In this document: positions 1 to 11,568 of the stretch, piece by piece
How the letters are laid out: every line of letters begins with the position of its first letter
Position numbering within the stretch: position 1 is the first letter of the stretch
Source of the DNA: Hofstenia miamia
Taxonomy: Eukaryota > Xenacoelomorpha > Acoela
Assembly: GCA_004352715.1 (NCBI GenBank)
Contig: SCFE01000119.1
Location: 833,499-891,093 of the forward strand
Direction: 5' to 3'
Length of the DNA stretch: 57,595 nucleotides
Made by a program: the position numbers and the translations under genes
The notes under the pieces: generated by a model
The model's input: the letters and a program-made list of their open reading frames with translations, nothing else
The model's database searches: none
What the model was told of the DNA's origin: nothing

Positions 1-1386
1 ATAGGTATTTATTTCATTATGGGAGTGGTTAAAATACCCAATGTACGAATGTACTGGGAACACTTTACACGAATCCATACAATTGCAGATAACATGTCGA
101 GAAATCGATTTCTGGAAATTTTAAGATATTTGCACTTTGTAGATAACAATGGGAATAATGACACAGAAGATAAATTATGGAAGATTCGCCCTTTGCTTAG
201 AAAATTTCGAAGTTCCTTTTTATCTGAAGCAGCCCCAGGTTGTGAACAGAGTATAGATGAAATAATGATTCCATTTTCAGGACACAGCAGCATAAAGCAA
301 TATATCCCAAATAAGCCTTGTCCATGGGGATTTAAGCTATGGGGCCGTGCAAGCAGGAATGGATTTCTGCATGACTTTGATGTCTACACGGGAAAAGTAC
401 AGTTTCCAGACTGGAGGAATGCTTTTGGACTAGGCGGAGAAGTGGTAATGAACCTGTGCTCAACACTGACACCAAAATGTTCTTTTAAAATATTTGCTGA
501 TAATTTCTTCTCTTCTATTGATCTTGCAAGTGAATTATTGTCTAAAAATTGTTTCTATACTGGCACTATTCGNGGGCGGGGAGCTATTGACTCAAAATGG
601 TGCCGAAATAAGAATCTGAGTCTACAGATCAAGATGCAGGTTCTGTTAAACGGTGGTCATCTAAGAACAAATCTTACATTTCAGTGAAAACTTATACAGT
701 ATTGAAATCATAGAAAGAAACAATCGTTTTCAGTAGAACAACTGATTTTGCTCTTTATATTGTCCAGGCATTATTTCAAGCAGATGGTATATGTATATAT
801 TCTATTTTTTACTAGATGCATGCATTGTAAATTCTTGGATACTATTGAGACAATTAGAAAAGGATTGTCCTCTTAAAAAATTCCGAGTGGAAGTAGCAGA
901 AGGATTCATCAAATGTAGAAAGATAAAAGGTTACTCTAATATATTTATATTACTACTTTATTTTTAGGTAGGTATTCTCTCCAGCAATTGCAGCAGGAAC
1001 AACTAAATAAAAGAAACTCTGTTGTTTCACTACCAACTGCAGCTGTACAGAAAGATCAAATTGCACATTTGCCAGAGGTTTGCCACAATGCCAAAACAGA
1101 CATCACCTGCACAAAATGCAAAATTCGACTCTGTTTAAAAAAAAACGAAACTGCTTTTTGAATTTTCATTCAATATAATACATCTTTGTGATCTCATATT
1201 TTTTAGATATTTTCTGAAAAGAAAGCCCAATGTTCCAAATATGGCACATGACAAAAAAAATGTCATAAATATTTTTTTTTGGAAAAATGGACATGTAGTA
1301 CATATTTTTTAATGTTAATATGCATATATTAACATACAAAATAGAAATATATCAGATAGTTATACCCTTGGGCACTGAGAGGTTAA
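1..1386 (+). mobile_element. piggyBac-type DNA transposon, 3' part, degenerate
   Basis: Coding remnants of a piggyBac transposase are followed by a non-coding tail that ends in GGGCACTGAGAGG and TTAA at 1383-1386. piggyBac elements have CCC...GGG ends and duplicate TTAA. The flank past this TTAA is an LTR (1387-1795, inverted) whose homologous copy at 4555-4568 reads uninterrupted through the same TTAA, so this edge is an insertion boundary. The 5' end of the element lies outside the window. A single N at 574 lies inside the coding remnant. Confidence 0.75.
19..1160 (+). pseudogene. piggyBac transposase (DDE_Tnp_1_7), broken
   Basis: The open part (19-687) shows the family pattern: MSRNRFLEILRYLHFVDN, then SIDEIMIPFSG, KPCPWGFKLWG, a DFDVYTG segment and FADNFFSS, which corresponds to the second catalytic aspartate region. 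The frame then breaks. A further matching block lies at about 780-930 (FLLDACIVNSWILL), and a cysteine-rich carboxy end with TCTKCKIRLCLKK lies at about 1080-1145, like the zinc-binding tail of piggyBac transposases. Typical proteins have 550-600 residues; this copy lacks its amino terminus because the window starts inside it, and it carries frameshifts and stops. It would have cut and pasted DNA at TTAA. No activity is expected. Confidence 0.85.
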
Positions 1387-1786
1387 AGGCACCTAGATAT
1401 ACTACAGCAGCTCTAGCATGTCTTTTAGCTTAGGGCTAGATATATGGTCAGGGGTTTTATTTTAATGAATTCATTCATTAATAAAATTGTTATTATTGCT
1501 ACAACCGAAATTACATGAGATGAGAAACACACTGAGCTTAAATTACTGACCTAGAATATAGGTTTCACTCACTACACCCAAGAGTATTAGGGCTTCTCTT
1601 TTTTCCTAGGGCTCTAGTCTTATATGACTCTTTCATCAGGTTGTCTGTTTCATATTGGCTGAGTGTGGCCACTCTTCCCTCTCATGATCTCCTGTTTACT
1701 TTTACTTTTACTAGGAAGGGTACTTTAGCAGGAGGAGTTAATTATTAAACTGTAGCCGTGGATACAAATCCCATTGTATCTAGATC

Positions 1787-1795
<9 letters not shown>
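1387..1795 (-). repeat. Partial LTR of the Gyp-4 family, inverted, split by piggyBac
   Basis: Read on the minus strand this stretch matches 3150-3250 plus 4210-4565 and 35600-35985. Shared landmarks are CTACAGTTTAATAATTAACT, GAGTGGCCACACT, a run near AAGACTAGAGCCCTA and CATCTAGGTGCC. It is the same LTR family as the Gyp-4 terminal repeats but in opposite orientation. The remaining part should lie beyond the piggyBac copy, outside the window. Confidence 0.7.
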
Positions 1796-1825
<30 letters not shown>

Positions 1826-3014
1826 CATATTTATATAAATAGATGTGCAAATGGCAAACATATTTTTAACACATTTCTCCAAGTATGTTACACAGCTTAT
1901 CAAAAGGTAATCTTGTCCTTGACACAGCATATTTCACTAATATTTTCAATAATCACCATTAACAAATGGTTCTATTGATTTGGTTGTTGCAGTATGTTGC
2001 AACAATATTTGGTAACAAAAAAATTCTTTAAACTTTTATTGTTTGCAGAAAACATAAATATTATAATTAATATAACAACAGAAATTATAGATACACTGAG
2101 TCAAGTAAATTCTTCATTTGATTTCAGATTCAGAGCTTTTACAAATTGCTGAGAAAAATATCACAAAAAACTTACCAGAAAAAAAGTTGAATACAACGTC
2201 ACTTGCAACTTTGTTTTATCTAGTTCTAGACAGTATTTGGCAAGAAGCCATAATTTGTTGAAGAAACACAAGCACTTTTTTCTTAGCCTTGCAGATTTTA
2301 TTATCAAAAAGAGAAATCCTTTAATTACATTAATGATGCTTTTCTAAGTGATATTAAACAATAGCTAAGTTGCAACCAAATTTAATTGTTCTGTAAATTA
2401 GCAAAGACTTGGTTTGGTCTGATTAATGAAACCCTTTAAACTTGACCAGATGTGATAAAACTGTGGCCCAGTAAATAATAATGGTCAACCTGCAAAGATA
2501 GTTCACAATCACTCATGCATTACAATAGTGCAATTTATTAAGAAATGCCTCTAAGCCTTGCATATTATTAGTATTTATATCTTTTAGTTTCATCCCTTCA
2601 TGTGCATTTGTACACACCTTGAAAATACATTAAGTGAATTTACCAATATTAACTATACTATTGATGAAAACTGAGGTTTTTGAACTTATGTGAATATAAC
2701 TGAAGTATAAATCTATTTTTCAAATTATAATAATGGTCATTATGTTGTTCTTCGTTGTTTTTCATTACTCTTGATGAACTATCTCTAATTGTCTTAGAAG
2801 AATACAAATTAATAAGACTTAGCAGTTGTGTGGCCATTTACTGAGTTGTAGCTAACAAACATGTTGTTCACCCCTGATTTAGACCAATAAGTTGATTAAA
2901 TACATTCAATTTACATCCTAATCAAGTCCAAATAATTTTCTTCTTTATACAACCTATCTGTAAAAAATCAAACTGCACAATTGCATCTATATTTATTTTA
3001 AATTACCTAGTGTA

Positions 3015-3055
<41 letters not shown>

Positions 3056-3086
3056 NTGTTGATAATGTGGCAACTTTTTTGACTTG

Positions 3087-3136
<50 letters not shown>

Positions 3137-3139
3137 TAT
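1796..3139. other. AT-rich stretch with TA microsatellites, no gene seen
   Basis: No open frame of note and no recognisable protein similarity. (TA)n tracts lie at about 1793-1820, 3020-3052 and 3091-3135, with one N at 3057. This is the left flank of the Gyp-4 LTR. Confidence 0.5.
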
Positions 3140-4931
3140 TGTGGCATCAGTTTGAAATCAGCAAGCAGTCCTAATATCCTAACTATTGAGGGTTTTGATT
3201 CAAAGCTAGATTTACCAAAGCTACACTTTAATAATCAACTCCTTCTGCCATAGCGTAGGATCACAGGGTGCTCAGACTACTAATAGTGGTGCTAAGGAAC
3301 TTAATTGTATGACAGAAGGTTGCATAGGCGACCATCATAGTGAGCAACTCATATTCTAACAGAAAAACAGAAGTATCAGTATTTTGCCATTGTAATGTAT
3401 AACAGTACAGATCCACCAGGCAGAACTAGACTTCAACAATGACCAACTTGCATGCCCTCATGCCAGAACAGTATCCATGAAGAAGATTCCAAACTCACAG
3501 AATGTGACAACCTATGTGTCTCTAGTTGTTAATTTCTAGCTCAATAACATGTTTCTCATTAGTTCTTATTTTTCAGCTCATGTAATAATAACAGCATGTA
3601 GTTGCTATGCACTCATTTTAGCCAGCAGCTTAATATTATCACATTGTTAGGTGTTAAGGGCATGTTCAAATTGCAAATGATGGATAAAAAGTTGTTATTC
3701 CCTAACTGTAGTTGTACACATAACTTAATGTTCTCCATTATTTGGGCTGCCTACCAGAATAGAACATGTTGTCATCCTAAACTCAGAGGAGTAACTCCCA
3801 AATGGTCACCAGAAACTTAAGCATTTATTATGATAAGTAACATAATGCCTAAGATAGGGTTAGCAATAATAAAATGAAAAAAGATCAAACACAGTTGAAG
3901 TGAGACAAAGTTTATTTGATGCTCACTACAAGTGCCTCAAGTATTTATACAAAATTTCATAACAATTACCTGCAGCTGTTTACAGAGCTACATTCATGGT
4001 TTTCCTTGCAAAATTTTTAGAGCAATAACATGTCATGTGAAGTCAAGGGGACAATAAATCATGAATTCACAAGCCTACACTTGAATCAGTAAAGATAAAC
4101 ACACATCACTGTGACATCACTAGAGATAAATGTGGAGCATTTCAGCTCGAAATTACAAAATCAAAATAAATCAAAATGAAATCAAAAAGGGGCCATGAAT
4201 GACTCTACAATAGTACCCTTTCTAGTATAAGTTAAAGTAAAAGTAAACAGGAGATCAGGATGGACAAGAGTGGCCACACTTGGCACACCCAATACAGATA
4301 ACCTTATGAAAGACTTGTTTAAGACTAGATCCCTAATTAGATAAAGAATAAAGAATCCCTAACTCTTTGGTGTATTAAGTGGAACCTACATACTAAGTTA
4401 AAATAACCTAAACTCAGTGCAATCCTTATCTCTTGCAGTTTAGGTGACAGCAATAATAATTAATTTAAATAATAAAGGAATTGCAGTTATAAAAAACTCC
4501 TAACTGTATACCTAGCCCTTTTAAAGGGACATGCTAGTCAAGCTGTACAACATCTAGGTGCCCCTTAATTACATGTATGAATTTAGAAACATAACATTTT
4601 AAATACAACAAAAGTCAAAATAAAGCAAAATGAAATTGTTGAAATTGAACTGAAGTGAAAAACAAATGAATAAATCACACCTGTATATACTAATAAAAAC
4701 TGGTAGTGTAAATAGAAATGCATATGTTAAAATATGGACAAATATTGAACTGGTACATCTAGTCTTCTGCTATCAATTTTACTGGGTTGAATTAGCAGAA
4801 ATTTGACTAACTGAAAATATAGCACTGTTTCACTTAGTCAAATAATCAATGGAATACTTTCATAAATCTAAATTGTAAATTGAGAATTCTAAAGTAAAGA
4901 GTAGAGCAATTTTTAATGTCTTGAAGCCACA
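3140..4931 (-). repeat. 3' LTR of Gyp-4 (old gypsy-type element), interrupted by a solo LTR
   Basis: The LTR begins TGTGGCATC at 3140 and ends GAAGCCACA at 4931, next to a polypurine tract on the minus strand. It is interrupted by a solo LTR of another family at 3254-4209; joined across that insertion it is about 840 bp and matches 35554-35985 plus 45833-46160 and the solo LTR 31619-32551. Minus orientation follows from the tract position and from minus-strand ORF3 pieces to its right. From 4709 on, the sequence is duplicated at 6060. Confidence 0.75.
3254..4209 (-). repeat. Solo LTR of the Gyp-3 family with ATAG target duplication
   Basis: Ends GTAGGATC...GACTCTACA, flanked by ATAG at 3250-3253 and 4210-4213. 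The related LTR at 35650-35670 reads CTGCCATAGTACCC without an insertion, which is the empty site. On the minus strand there is a TATAAATA (3942-3949) and a downstream AATAAA (3911-3916), as in the gypsy LTRs here. About 956 bp, homologous to 9014-9963. Confidence 0.85.
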
Positions 4932-4945
4932 CACCCCCTAAACTG
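4932..4945 (-). other. Polypurine tract of Gyp-4
   Basis: On the minus strand, AGTTTAGGGGGTG directly precedes the LTR start TGTGGCTTC. This is the expected plus-strand DNA priming site. Confidence 0.6.
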
Positions 4946-5170
4946 GGCTATAGTTTTTCTCCAACAATTACACATGATCAGGCTCAATAAGAGATTGTGC
5001 CTTCTTGACTAGTGTAATTTCTCAAGGATTGTTCCAGTTTAGAATGTCTGAATGTTGATGAATAGTGAATTGCATAGCACAAAGCTTCTAACTGCATACT
5101 TACTTTCTTTGCAAAGTTTTAGAATTTAGCTTGTGCAATTCACTTTGATATTGTTAAGATATTTCAGAGA

Positions 5171-5930
5171 CTATTGTTTTCTTGTAAACATATTGTAAAA
5201 TTTGAGATATAATCTAAAGCCTTTAATTACAATGAAGAGTGTCATTTTAACATTGATATCTGAAGCATGTGTTTCTTCTTCAGTAATTATTGTATCTGGA
5301 TAGAATAATTTAAAGAAACTTAACAGGTTGGAGTGACTTTTGACTTTGTCAAAGAAGATAGAGATATTATTTAGGATGATTTCCTCTGTCATTAGTTCTG
5401 GATTGCATATATTGGCACACATCATAATGATTATTTCAATAAGTTTAGATATATCATAGTATTGTAGATTTTCCTGTATCAGATTACACAACATTAAGGC
5501 CCAATGTCTGAGAATAAAATTTAAGTTCTGTTTGGTAACTTTGTGATGGGTTTACCCTTTCAAAAGATGTGTTCTAAGGGAATGTGGCAATCACAGTATA
5601 AATCAGATAATTCATTTTCTTTTATTAGCTTTGATTTGCTTTGTTTGTAATGATCAGAGTTAGGACTTTTATTAGGTCACTGAGGCTGTTAACATACTGT
5701 TCTTGGTCTTTTAGGGGAGTATTAATTCTTTGTTTCTTTCCATATTTTAAACACTCTGCAGATTGAATGACTGCTGTGTGTATTAGTGGTGACATGATAC
5801 AGTAATTGTTTTCATGCACTCTTCTAAAGAAGTTTGGTTGGTAGGAGTGAGTTCAAACCAAGCAATCCCTATGGTTACAGGATAGTTCACATGTCTGTGA
5901 ACTATGTGCTCCAATAGCGAATCAGACAGT
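5171..5930 (-). pseudogene. Gyp-4 ORF3, carboxy-terminal exonuclease-like part, broken
   Basis: Minus-strand fragments in changing frames. In order they give VNYPVTIGIAWFELTPTN (about 5840-5890), a variable stretch (5625-5819), then QYYDISKLIEIII and TEEETHASDINVKM (5171-5494). These align with the same blocks in Gyp-2 (NYPIIIGMASL, YYDVTE, AEDAHTLDMDA) and Gyp-5 (NYPISIGVA). They correspond to the part of a DEDDh exonuclease after motif I; the last aspartate of HxxxxD is asparagine here and the GGDL aspartate is lost. Stops and frameshifts mark it as decayed. An identical second copy at 6522-7281 is probably an assembly duplicate. Confidence 0.6.
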
Positions 5931-6521
5931 AATGTAGCATCATCCAAATAATTTGAGCTGCTAATGTCAAATCAAGAGGGAATAAGATTGAAGAAGAATG
6001 ATGATTAAAAATATTATAAAATTATTCAATCAGTTAGATTAATTTGTATTATGCAACCNTAAATAGAAATGCATATGTTAAAATATGGACAAATATTGAA
6101 CTGGTACATCTAGTCTTCTGCTATCAATTTTACTGGGTTGAATTAGCAGAAATTTGACTAACTGAAAATATAGCACTGTTTCACTTAGTCAAATAATCAA
6201 TGGAATACTTTCATAAATCTAAATTGTAAATTGAGAATTCTAAAGTAAAGAGTAGAGCAATTTTTAATGTCTTGAAGCCACACACCCCCTAAACTGGGCT
6301 ATAGTTTTTCTCCAACAATTACACATGATCAGGCTCAATAAGAGATTGTGCCTTCTTGACTAGTGTAATTTCTCAAGGATTGTTCCAGTTTAGAATGTCT
6401 GAATGTTGATGAATAGTGAATTGCATAGCACAAAGCTTCTAACTGCATACTTACTTTCTTTGCAAAGTTTTAGAATTTAGCTTGTGCAATTCACTTTGAT
6501 ATTGTTAAGATATTTCAGAGA

Positions 6522-7281
6522 CTATTGTTTTCTTGTAAACATATTGTAAAATTTGAGATATAATCTAAAGCCTTTAATTACAATGAAGAGTGTCATTTTA
6601 ACATTGATATCTGAAGCATGTGTTTCTTCTTCAGTAATTATTGTATCTGGATAGAATAATTTAAAGAAACTTAACAGGTTGGAGTGACTTTTGACTTTGT
6701 CAAAGAAGATAGAGATATTATTTAGGATGATTTCCTCTGTCATTAGTTCTGGATTGCATATATTGGCACACATCATAATGATTATTTCAATAAGTTTAGA
6801 TATATCATAGTATTGTAGATTTTCCTGTATCAGATTACACAACATTAAGGCCCAATGTCTGAGAATAAAATTTAAGTTCTGTTTGGTAACTTTGTGATGG
6901 GTTTACCCTTTCAAAAGATGTGTTCTAAGGGAATGTGGCAATCACAGTATAAATCAGATAATTCATTTTCTTTTATTAGCTTTGATTTGCTTTGTTTGTA
7001 ATGATCAGAGTTAGGACTTTTATTAGGTCACTGAGGCTGTTAACATACTGTTCTTGGTCTTTTAGGGGAGTATTAATTCTTTGTTTCTTTCCATATTTTA
7101 AACACTCTGCAGATTGAATGACTGCTGTGTGTATTAGTGGTGACATGATACAGTAATTGTTTTCATGCACTCTTCTAAAGAAGTTTGGTTGGTAGGAGTG
7201 AGTTCAAACCAAGCAATCCCTATGGTTACAGGATAGTTCACATGTCTGTGAACTATGTGCTCCAATAGCGAATCAGACAGT
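6522..7281 (-). pseudogene. Duplicate of the Gyp-4 ORF3 carboxy-terminal part
   Basis: Same sequence as 5171-5930 at an offset of 1,351. Only one copy is likely to be real because an N sits between the two blocks. Confidence 0.5.
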
Positions 7282-7409
7282 AATGTAGCATCATCCAAAT
7301 AATTTGAGCTGCTAATGTCAAATCAAGAGGGAATAAGATTGAAGAAGAATGATGATTAAAAATATTATAAAATTATTCAATCAGTTAGATTAATTTGTAT
7401 TATGCAACC

Positions 7410-8393
7410 AAGCAACAATAAGTGTCAACTATAAGAGATTAGTATCTGTTGATAATAATACTTTTTGGCAAAACAAGGGGGCGAAATTGCTTCCATTATT
7501 TTTAGCTGCCATATTGGCAGACAAAAGTTCAAATTTGAAATCAACAATTACTTTTCTGAATTTGCTATAAATAGATATGAAACCTTGTAAGCAATTGATA
7601 AAGAATTTTATTTGGAATTCTTATTTTGTTCAGTTTATATGGTTTGATTATTTATTATGATGTCAAGCTAAACAAGTTGTGTTTAGTAGTGGTCTGGATC
7701 ATTGAGATCCATTCTAGGGTCTTTGTGCTAGACCATGAAAGTGCACTTAGGTTAGGTATAAGGGTTTTTCTCTTGTTTAGTTGACTAGTGATCAATTAGT
7801 ACATGTATTAAAAGAAATGAATTTGAAATACAGTTGAATGACCAAAACCTAGGTAATATATTTATATTATTTCAGATCCAAATTAGTGAATATAAAGTAT
7901 GCAAATTATTAGTGACTAATAAATGACTGATAAAGTGACTGAACATGTATTAATTAATAAATGTAGGTTAGGAAGCTGCTCAATATTAAACTAATTATTA
8001 AAGCCAATATATTTTGGTAATGGCTACATGTAATATTTTAAGCAGCTAGCAACAAGTCCAGTTGCATATTCATGAAACACTTTTACAAAATAGAGTCTAA
8101 GTCGAATTGTGTCTTGTCTTGAGTATACACTGAGCTAGGATAGGGTACACATAAGTTATATTACTGAGCTCAGAGGTGGAACTCAACCAAGTGGATCATT
8201 GATGGACTGGTTAAACTGGATGTGGAGATCAGCTTCAGGCAGATGCCCACTATCAATCTTTGGAGAGATTGCTGTATGGCTTCATTACCTAAATAGTGAA
8301 GAGTTACATCTAGTTACATGGTGTTAACAGAAATAGATAAAAGCTAAACAGTATCTAGTTAGTAAATCCCTACCTGCACAGATACAACAAATG
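7410..8393. other. About 1 kb of unassigned AT-rich DNA within Gyp-4 ORF3
   Basis: Lies between the block with DIECTSAK (about 8505) and the block with VNYPVTIG, which are adjacent in the related ORF3 of Gyp-5. It therefore looks like an insertion in ORF3. No coding similarity, terminal repeats or target duplication could be recognised by eye. Confidence 0.4.
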
Positions 8394-8981
8394 TTATAAA
8401 GTAACAAAGGATAAATAGAAATAATGCCTGGTAGAGGATGTTACAGTAAATGTTTCCTGAATTTGGCAAGCTATGTGAAGTTTTGCAGAAGTACATTCAA
8501 TGTCCAGCACTAATTGTGAATGTAGTTTTAGCATAGTAGTGAGTTGGTTTTTAGTCCAGCTTTCAGTAAAAAGATTTTTCATTAGCACAAATGAGTCAGT
8601 TTCATTTTCTACTGTAAACTGATGTGGAACAACCACTGCATCTTTAGGTTCAGCTGTGGTTACTATTGTTAAATAATTTGTAATGTTGGTTTTGATGCAT
8701 TCAATTTTATTCAAACTAATATCAAAACCAAGTTTTTCTATGTTGTTTATATCAACTTGTTTCTGATGATGAGGCATGAAATGTAGTTGTGTAGTGGTAA
8801 ATAAGGACTCTTGAGTTTGTAACTCTGGTATTGATTGTGGTGAAAATTCTATGATTTTGATAGGAATCTGTTGTTGCCCATCCTTTTTAAACTTAATTGT
8901 GGTCAAAATTGCATTGTATAAGCATTCTGAGTAAGTCTGATTGTGGTAGTTGAATAAGATTTCATTCTTTATGACCAACAA
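8394..8981 (-). pseudogene. Gyp-4 ORF3, middle part with exonuclease motif I
   Basis: A 195-residue open stretch. NEILFNYHNQTYSECLYN aligns with TEILFNLERLNYPECGYS in Gyp-2 (27400-27470). Later LFTESWTKNQLTTMLKLHSQ and LVLDIECTSAKLHIA align with CLTEMLTKEEL and LALDVECRPSS of Gyp-2 and FTEAWSKTEIS and ATDVECTSTKF of Gyp-5. The DIE triplet fits motif I of DEDDh 3'-5' exonucleases. No signal peptide or membrane segment is evident. The amino-terminal part of this ORF3 is missing because Gyp-3 begins at 9014. Confidence 0.6.
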
Positions 8982-9013
8982 ACAGTGTTCTGATTCTTTG
9001 TATTAGGTATTAG

Positions 9014-9963
9014 TGTAGAGTCACAGGGAGCTCTAGCTACTCTAGTGGTACTGGGTAACTCAAGAGTTTAGATCAAAGGTTGCAGAGTCTACCATAGCAG
9101 AGAGCAACCCACATTCCAACAGAAAACATACATTGGTGGTTCACTGAATTTGCCTAACAAATACAGAAATTCCATTTTATAAAGAACTTCAGCATCATGC
9201 CAAGGCCATATCTTTGAAGCCATCCTCACTTGCTAAGGTGCTAATTGTGTGTCACAAGTATTAATGTCTAGCTCAATAAACAATTTGTCTCAGAGGTCTC
9301 TTATCTCAGTTCATGTAAATAAACAATAAATAAAGGCCACATAATTACTGTGCATTCACATTTGCCAATGGCATAGTATATTTGCAATTTGTTAGTTTAT
9401 GTGCATGTATGAACAGATGAAATAGAAGTTATTCCCTACATGTAATCATAACCTAAAGAGGCCACTATTCAGGCTGTCACCATTAAGGAGCTATTTTTCA
9501 CACCAGACCCAGTGCAATTTCCTCCCAAATTGTCACCAGATCTTAAGCAATAGTTATCATTACTAAATCTGTAACAAAGAATCTAAAGGGGGTTAACAGA
9601 TAATTAATTGAAAAAGATTGAGCACATTAGAAGGAAGCCAAATTTATTGTGTGCTTTGCTACAGTAAACTCAGATATTTATTACAAAAATCTGTAACTTA
9701 TTACCTGGATTTTGTTTACAGTTTCAAAACACTATTTCCCTTGCAAAGTTAAAAACAAGCAATCACATGTAATTCAAATCAAGGGGACAAATACTAACAC
9801 TATCAAATAACTACTCTCAAAAATACAAATAATTGATTTAAAAGAAATTGATATAAATGGGTAGCAACAAATCATGAAATCAGGACGTCAAAAAGATGCA
9901 ACACTATTTTTGGTGTGGCAAAATAATAATAAAATCAAAAATTAGGTGCCAAGTGAGTCTACA
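9014..9963 (-). repeat. 3' LTR of Gyp-3
   Basis: 950 bp with inverted ends TGTAGAGTC...GAGTCTACA. The polypurine tract lies immediately to the right. Homologous to 16196-17084, 3254-4209 and the split LTR 17085-17421 plus 29787-29998. Confidence 0.85.
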
Positions 9964-9977
9964 CGCCCCCCATTGCC
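9964..9977 (-). other. Polypurine tract of Gyp-3
   Basis: Minus strand GGCAATGGGGGGCG directly before the 3' LTR start TGTAGACTC. Confidence 0.75.
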
Positions 9978-9978
9978 A

Positions 9979-11568
9979 GTTACATTTGTGGTAGGAGTTT
10001 GAATGTGGGACCAAAAAAGAGATTTTGCATTTCCTCAATCATTTCTGTGGCTAGGAGGTCATCCCAAGACATAACTTCAGCATATCTAAAGACAGGAACT
10101 TGGTTTCTGATGTGGCTCCCCAGATATACTTACAGAGAATTTCCAAGAAGATATTAAGGCCAGTGAAGGCAACACCAAGGTGGTTGACTATCATTTGAGG
10201 CTGAAGGTGCCACAACAGACTACTCACACTTATAAGGCAGGCATAAAACTTTTCAAATCTCTCCATAGCCTTCTTGGTTTTACCTGGTGATGATGGCAGT
10301 AAGCATGAATGTAGAAGCCAATTCTTAATCTTCCATGCAGCAGGGCAAATAGCAAGCTTGTTCATACATTTCTTCATGAGGCACTCTTGGGCATTTTGGT
10401 TAAGAGGCAGCTGAATATGTCGATATTGTGTCAGGAAAATAGATAGGAGCCAGATGGCTCTTTGAGACTGAATGAGTGATACAAACTTCTCAGAGAACAG
10501 ATGCTCAGCAAAATTTTGATGATCTTGCAAAGTGTAGGCAATGTGTAGCTCCATGAGGATAATCTCAACAGATCTGGAGTACTGCAACATAGGACTGCAA
10601 ATGCTAATAGTGGGCCAAATGGACTTGAGGTTTCTATCCACCTTAAGGTTAGTCCAGAGTTTGTTGATTTATGTGAGAGTTGTGGCACTTTGAGAAAATG
10701 TGAAACTAATGTGCATATCCATAACTAAAGCAAGACTGGGCCAGTTAGCATTGATGGATTTGAGGGTTTGCAAATGGGTTACAGCATCTATGATAAGCCT
10801 TGTGTCAACAGCAAGGCAATGGGTGGGTATCTTTTTGCACAGAAGAAGGTCTGTGTAAATTAACTTGGTTATTGAAAAAATACTAGACTGAAACATACTT
10901 GTTGGATGATAATAGTATGCATTAAGGATTGTGAAGTTCTCCATCCTAAAATAAAGGTTAACAACTTCTTCAGGTATCTCATTCTAATACTCTTCTTTGA
11001 CAAACATTACTAAATGGATGTTCTTGACCTTGGCTAGTCTGTATGCTATTTCAATTTTTTCCATCACTTTGGGCTGATTAACTTTGCCAACTCAGAAAAA
11101 GTAAACAATAAGTAAATTTTCACAATCAATGTTGATGAACTTGAATTTCTGGATGGCACCCTTGTTATTCAACAGCTGGCACAGGTGCATTATGTTAAAG
11201 TCTTCATCAAACATGATATGGACTGTGCTGTAACAATATGGTCATTTTAGTCCTCTTTGCATTTTAGAGTTGTAGCATATGATGGTGTTGACTTGGGATC
11301 TATGCTCTGCATTGATTACAAAAGGGATGATGTCCACTGCACATGTGAGGTTCTTGGTGTTATACATTAAACATAGCTTGCTTCTTGTTTCCTCTGATAA
11401 GTTGTTGCATATGAAACTAACTGCCTCAGGGGTTCTGATAAAGTATGAATGCAAAATCTCATCTCCTACCTTAGAGATTTTCCTTTGGCACTCTTCATTT
11501 CTCTGGAACCTAACACTTGGGACTAGAGGGGGTTTTTGAGTCACTATGGGACATTTTAATGTTAGCAC
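9979..11568 (-). pseudogene. Gyp-3 ORF3, internally deleted, exonuclease part missing
   Basis: Fragments in several frames: 11242-11568 (ISKVGDEILHSYFI, TCAVDIIPFVINAE), 10669-10944 (MENFTILNAYYYHPTSM, TDLLLCKKIPTHCLAVDT) and 10051-10641 (KIKNWLLHSCLLP, QPQMIVNHLGVAF, YIWGATSETKF). After WGATSETKF the reading jumps to YAEVMSWDDL, which in Gyp-2 stands at the extreme carboxy end (YAEVSSWDDQ), about 1.5 kb further on. The whole DVE to HxxxxDA segment is therefore deleted and both flanks are kept. Stop at about 9985, just before the polypurine tract. Confidence 0.65.

Larger units (their letters stand above)
4709..7409. repeat. Direct duplication of 1,350 bp around a single N (probable assembly artefact)
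   Basis: 4709-6058 and 6060-7409 appear identical and are separated by one N at 6059. A perfect duplication exactly at a gap marker is the usual sign of redundant contig ends. The ORF3 fragments 5171-5494 and 5625-5819 therefore reappear at 6522-6845 and 6976-7170. Confidence 0.8.

Noticed and set aside
3020-3135. TA microsatellites as a regulatory or origin element
   Set aside because: Simple low-complexity repeats; nothing else supports a function.
11279-11539. Plus-strand ORFs within Gyp-3 (for example 11279-11539, 12211-12423, 15184-15468)
   Set aside because: They are antisense shadows of the minus-strand ORF3, integrase and protease frames.
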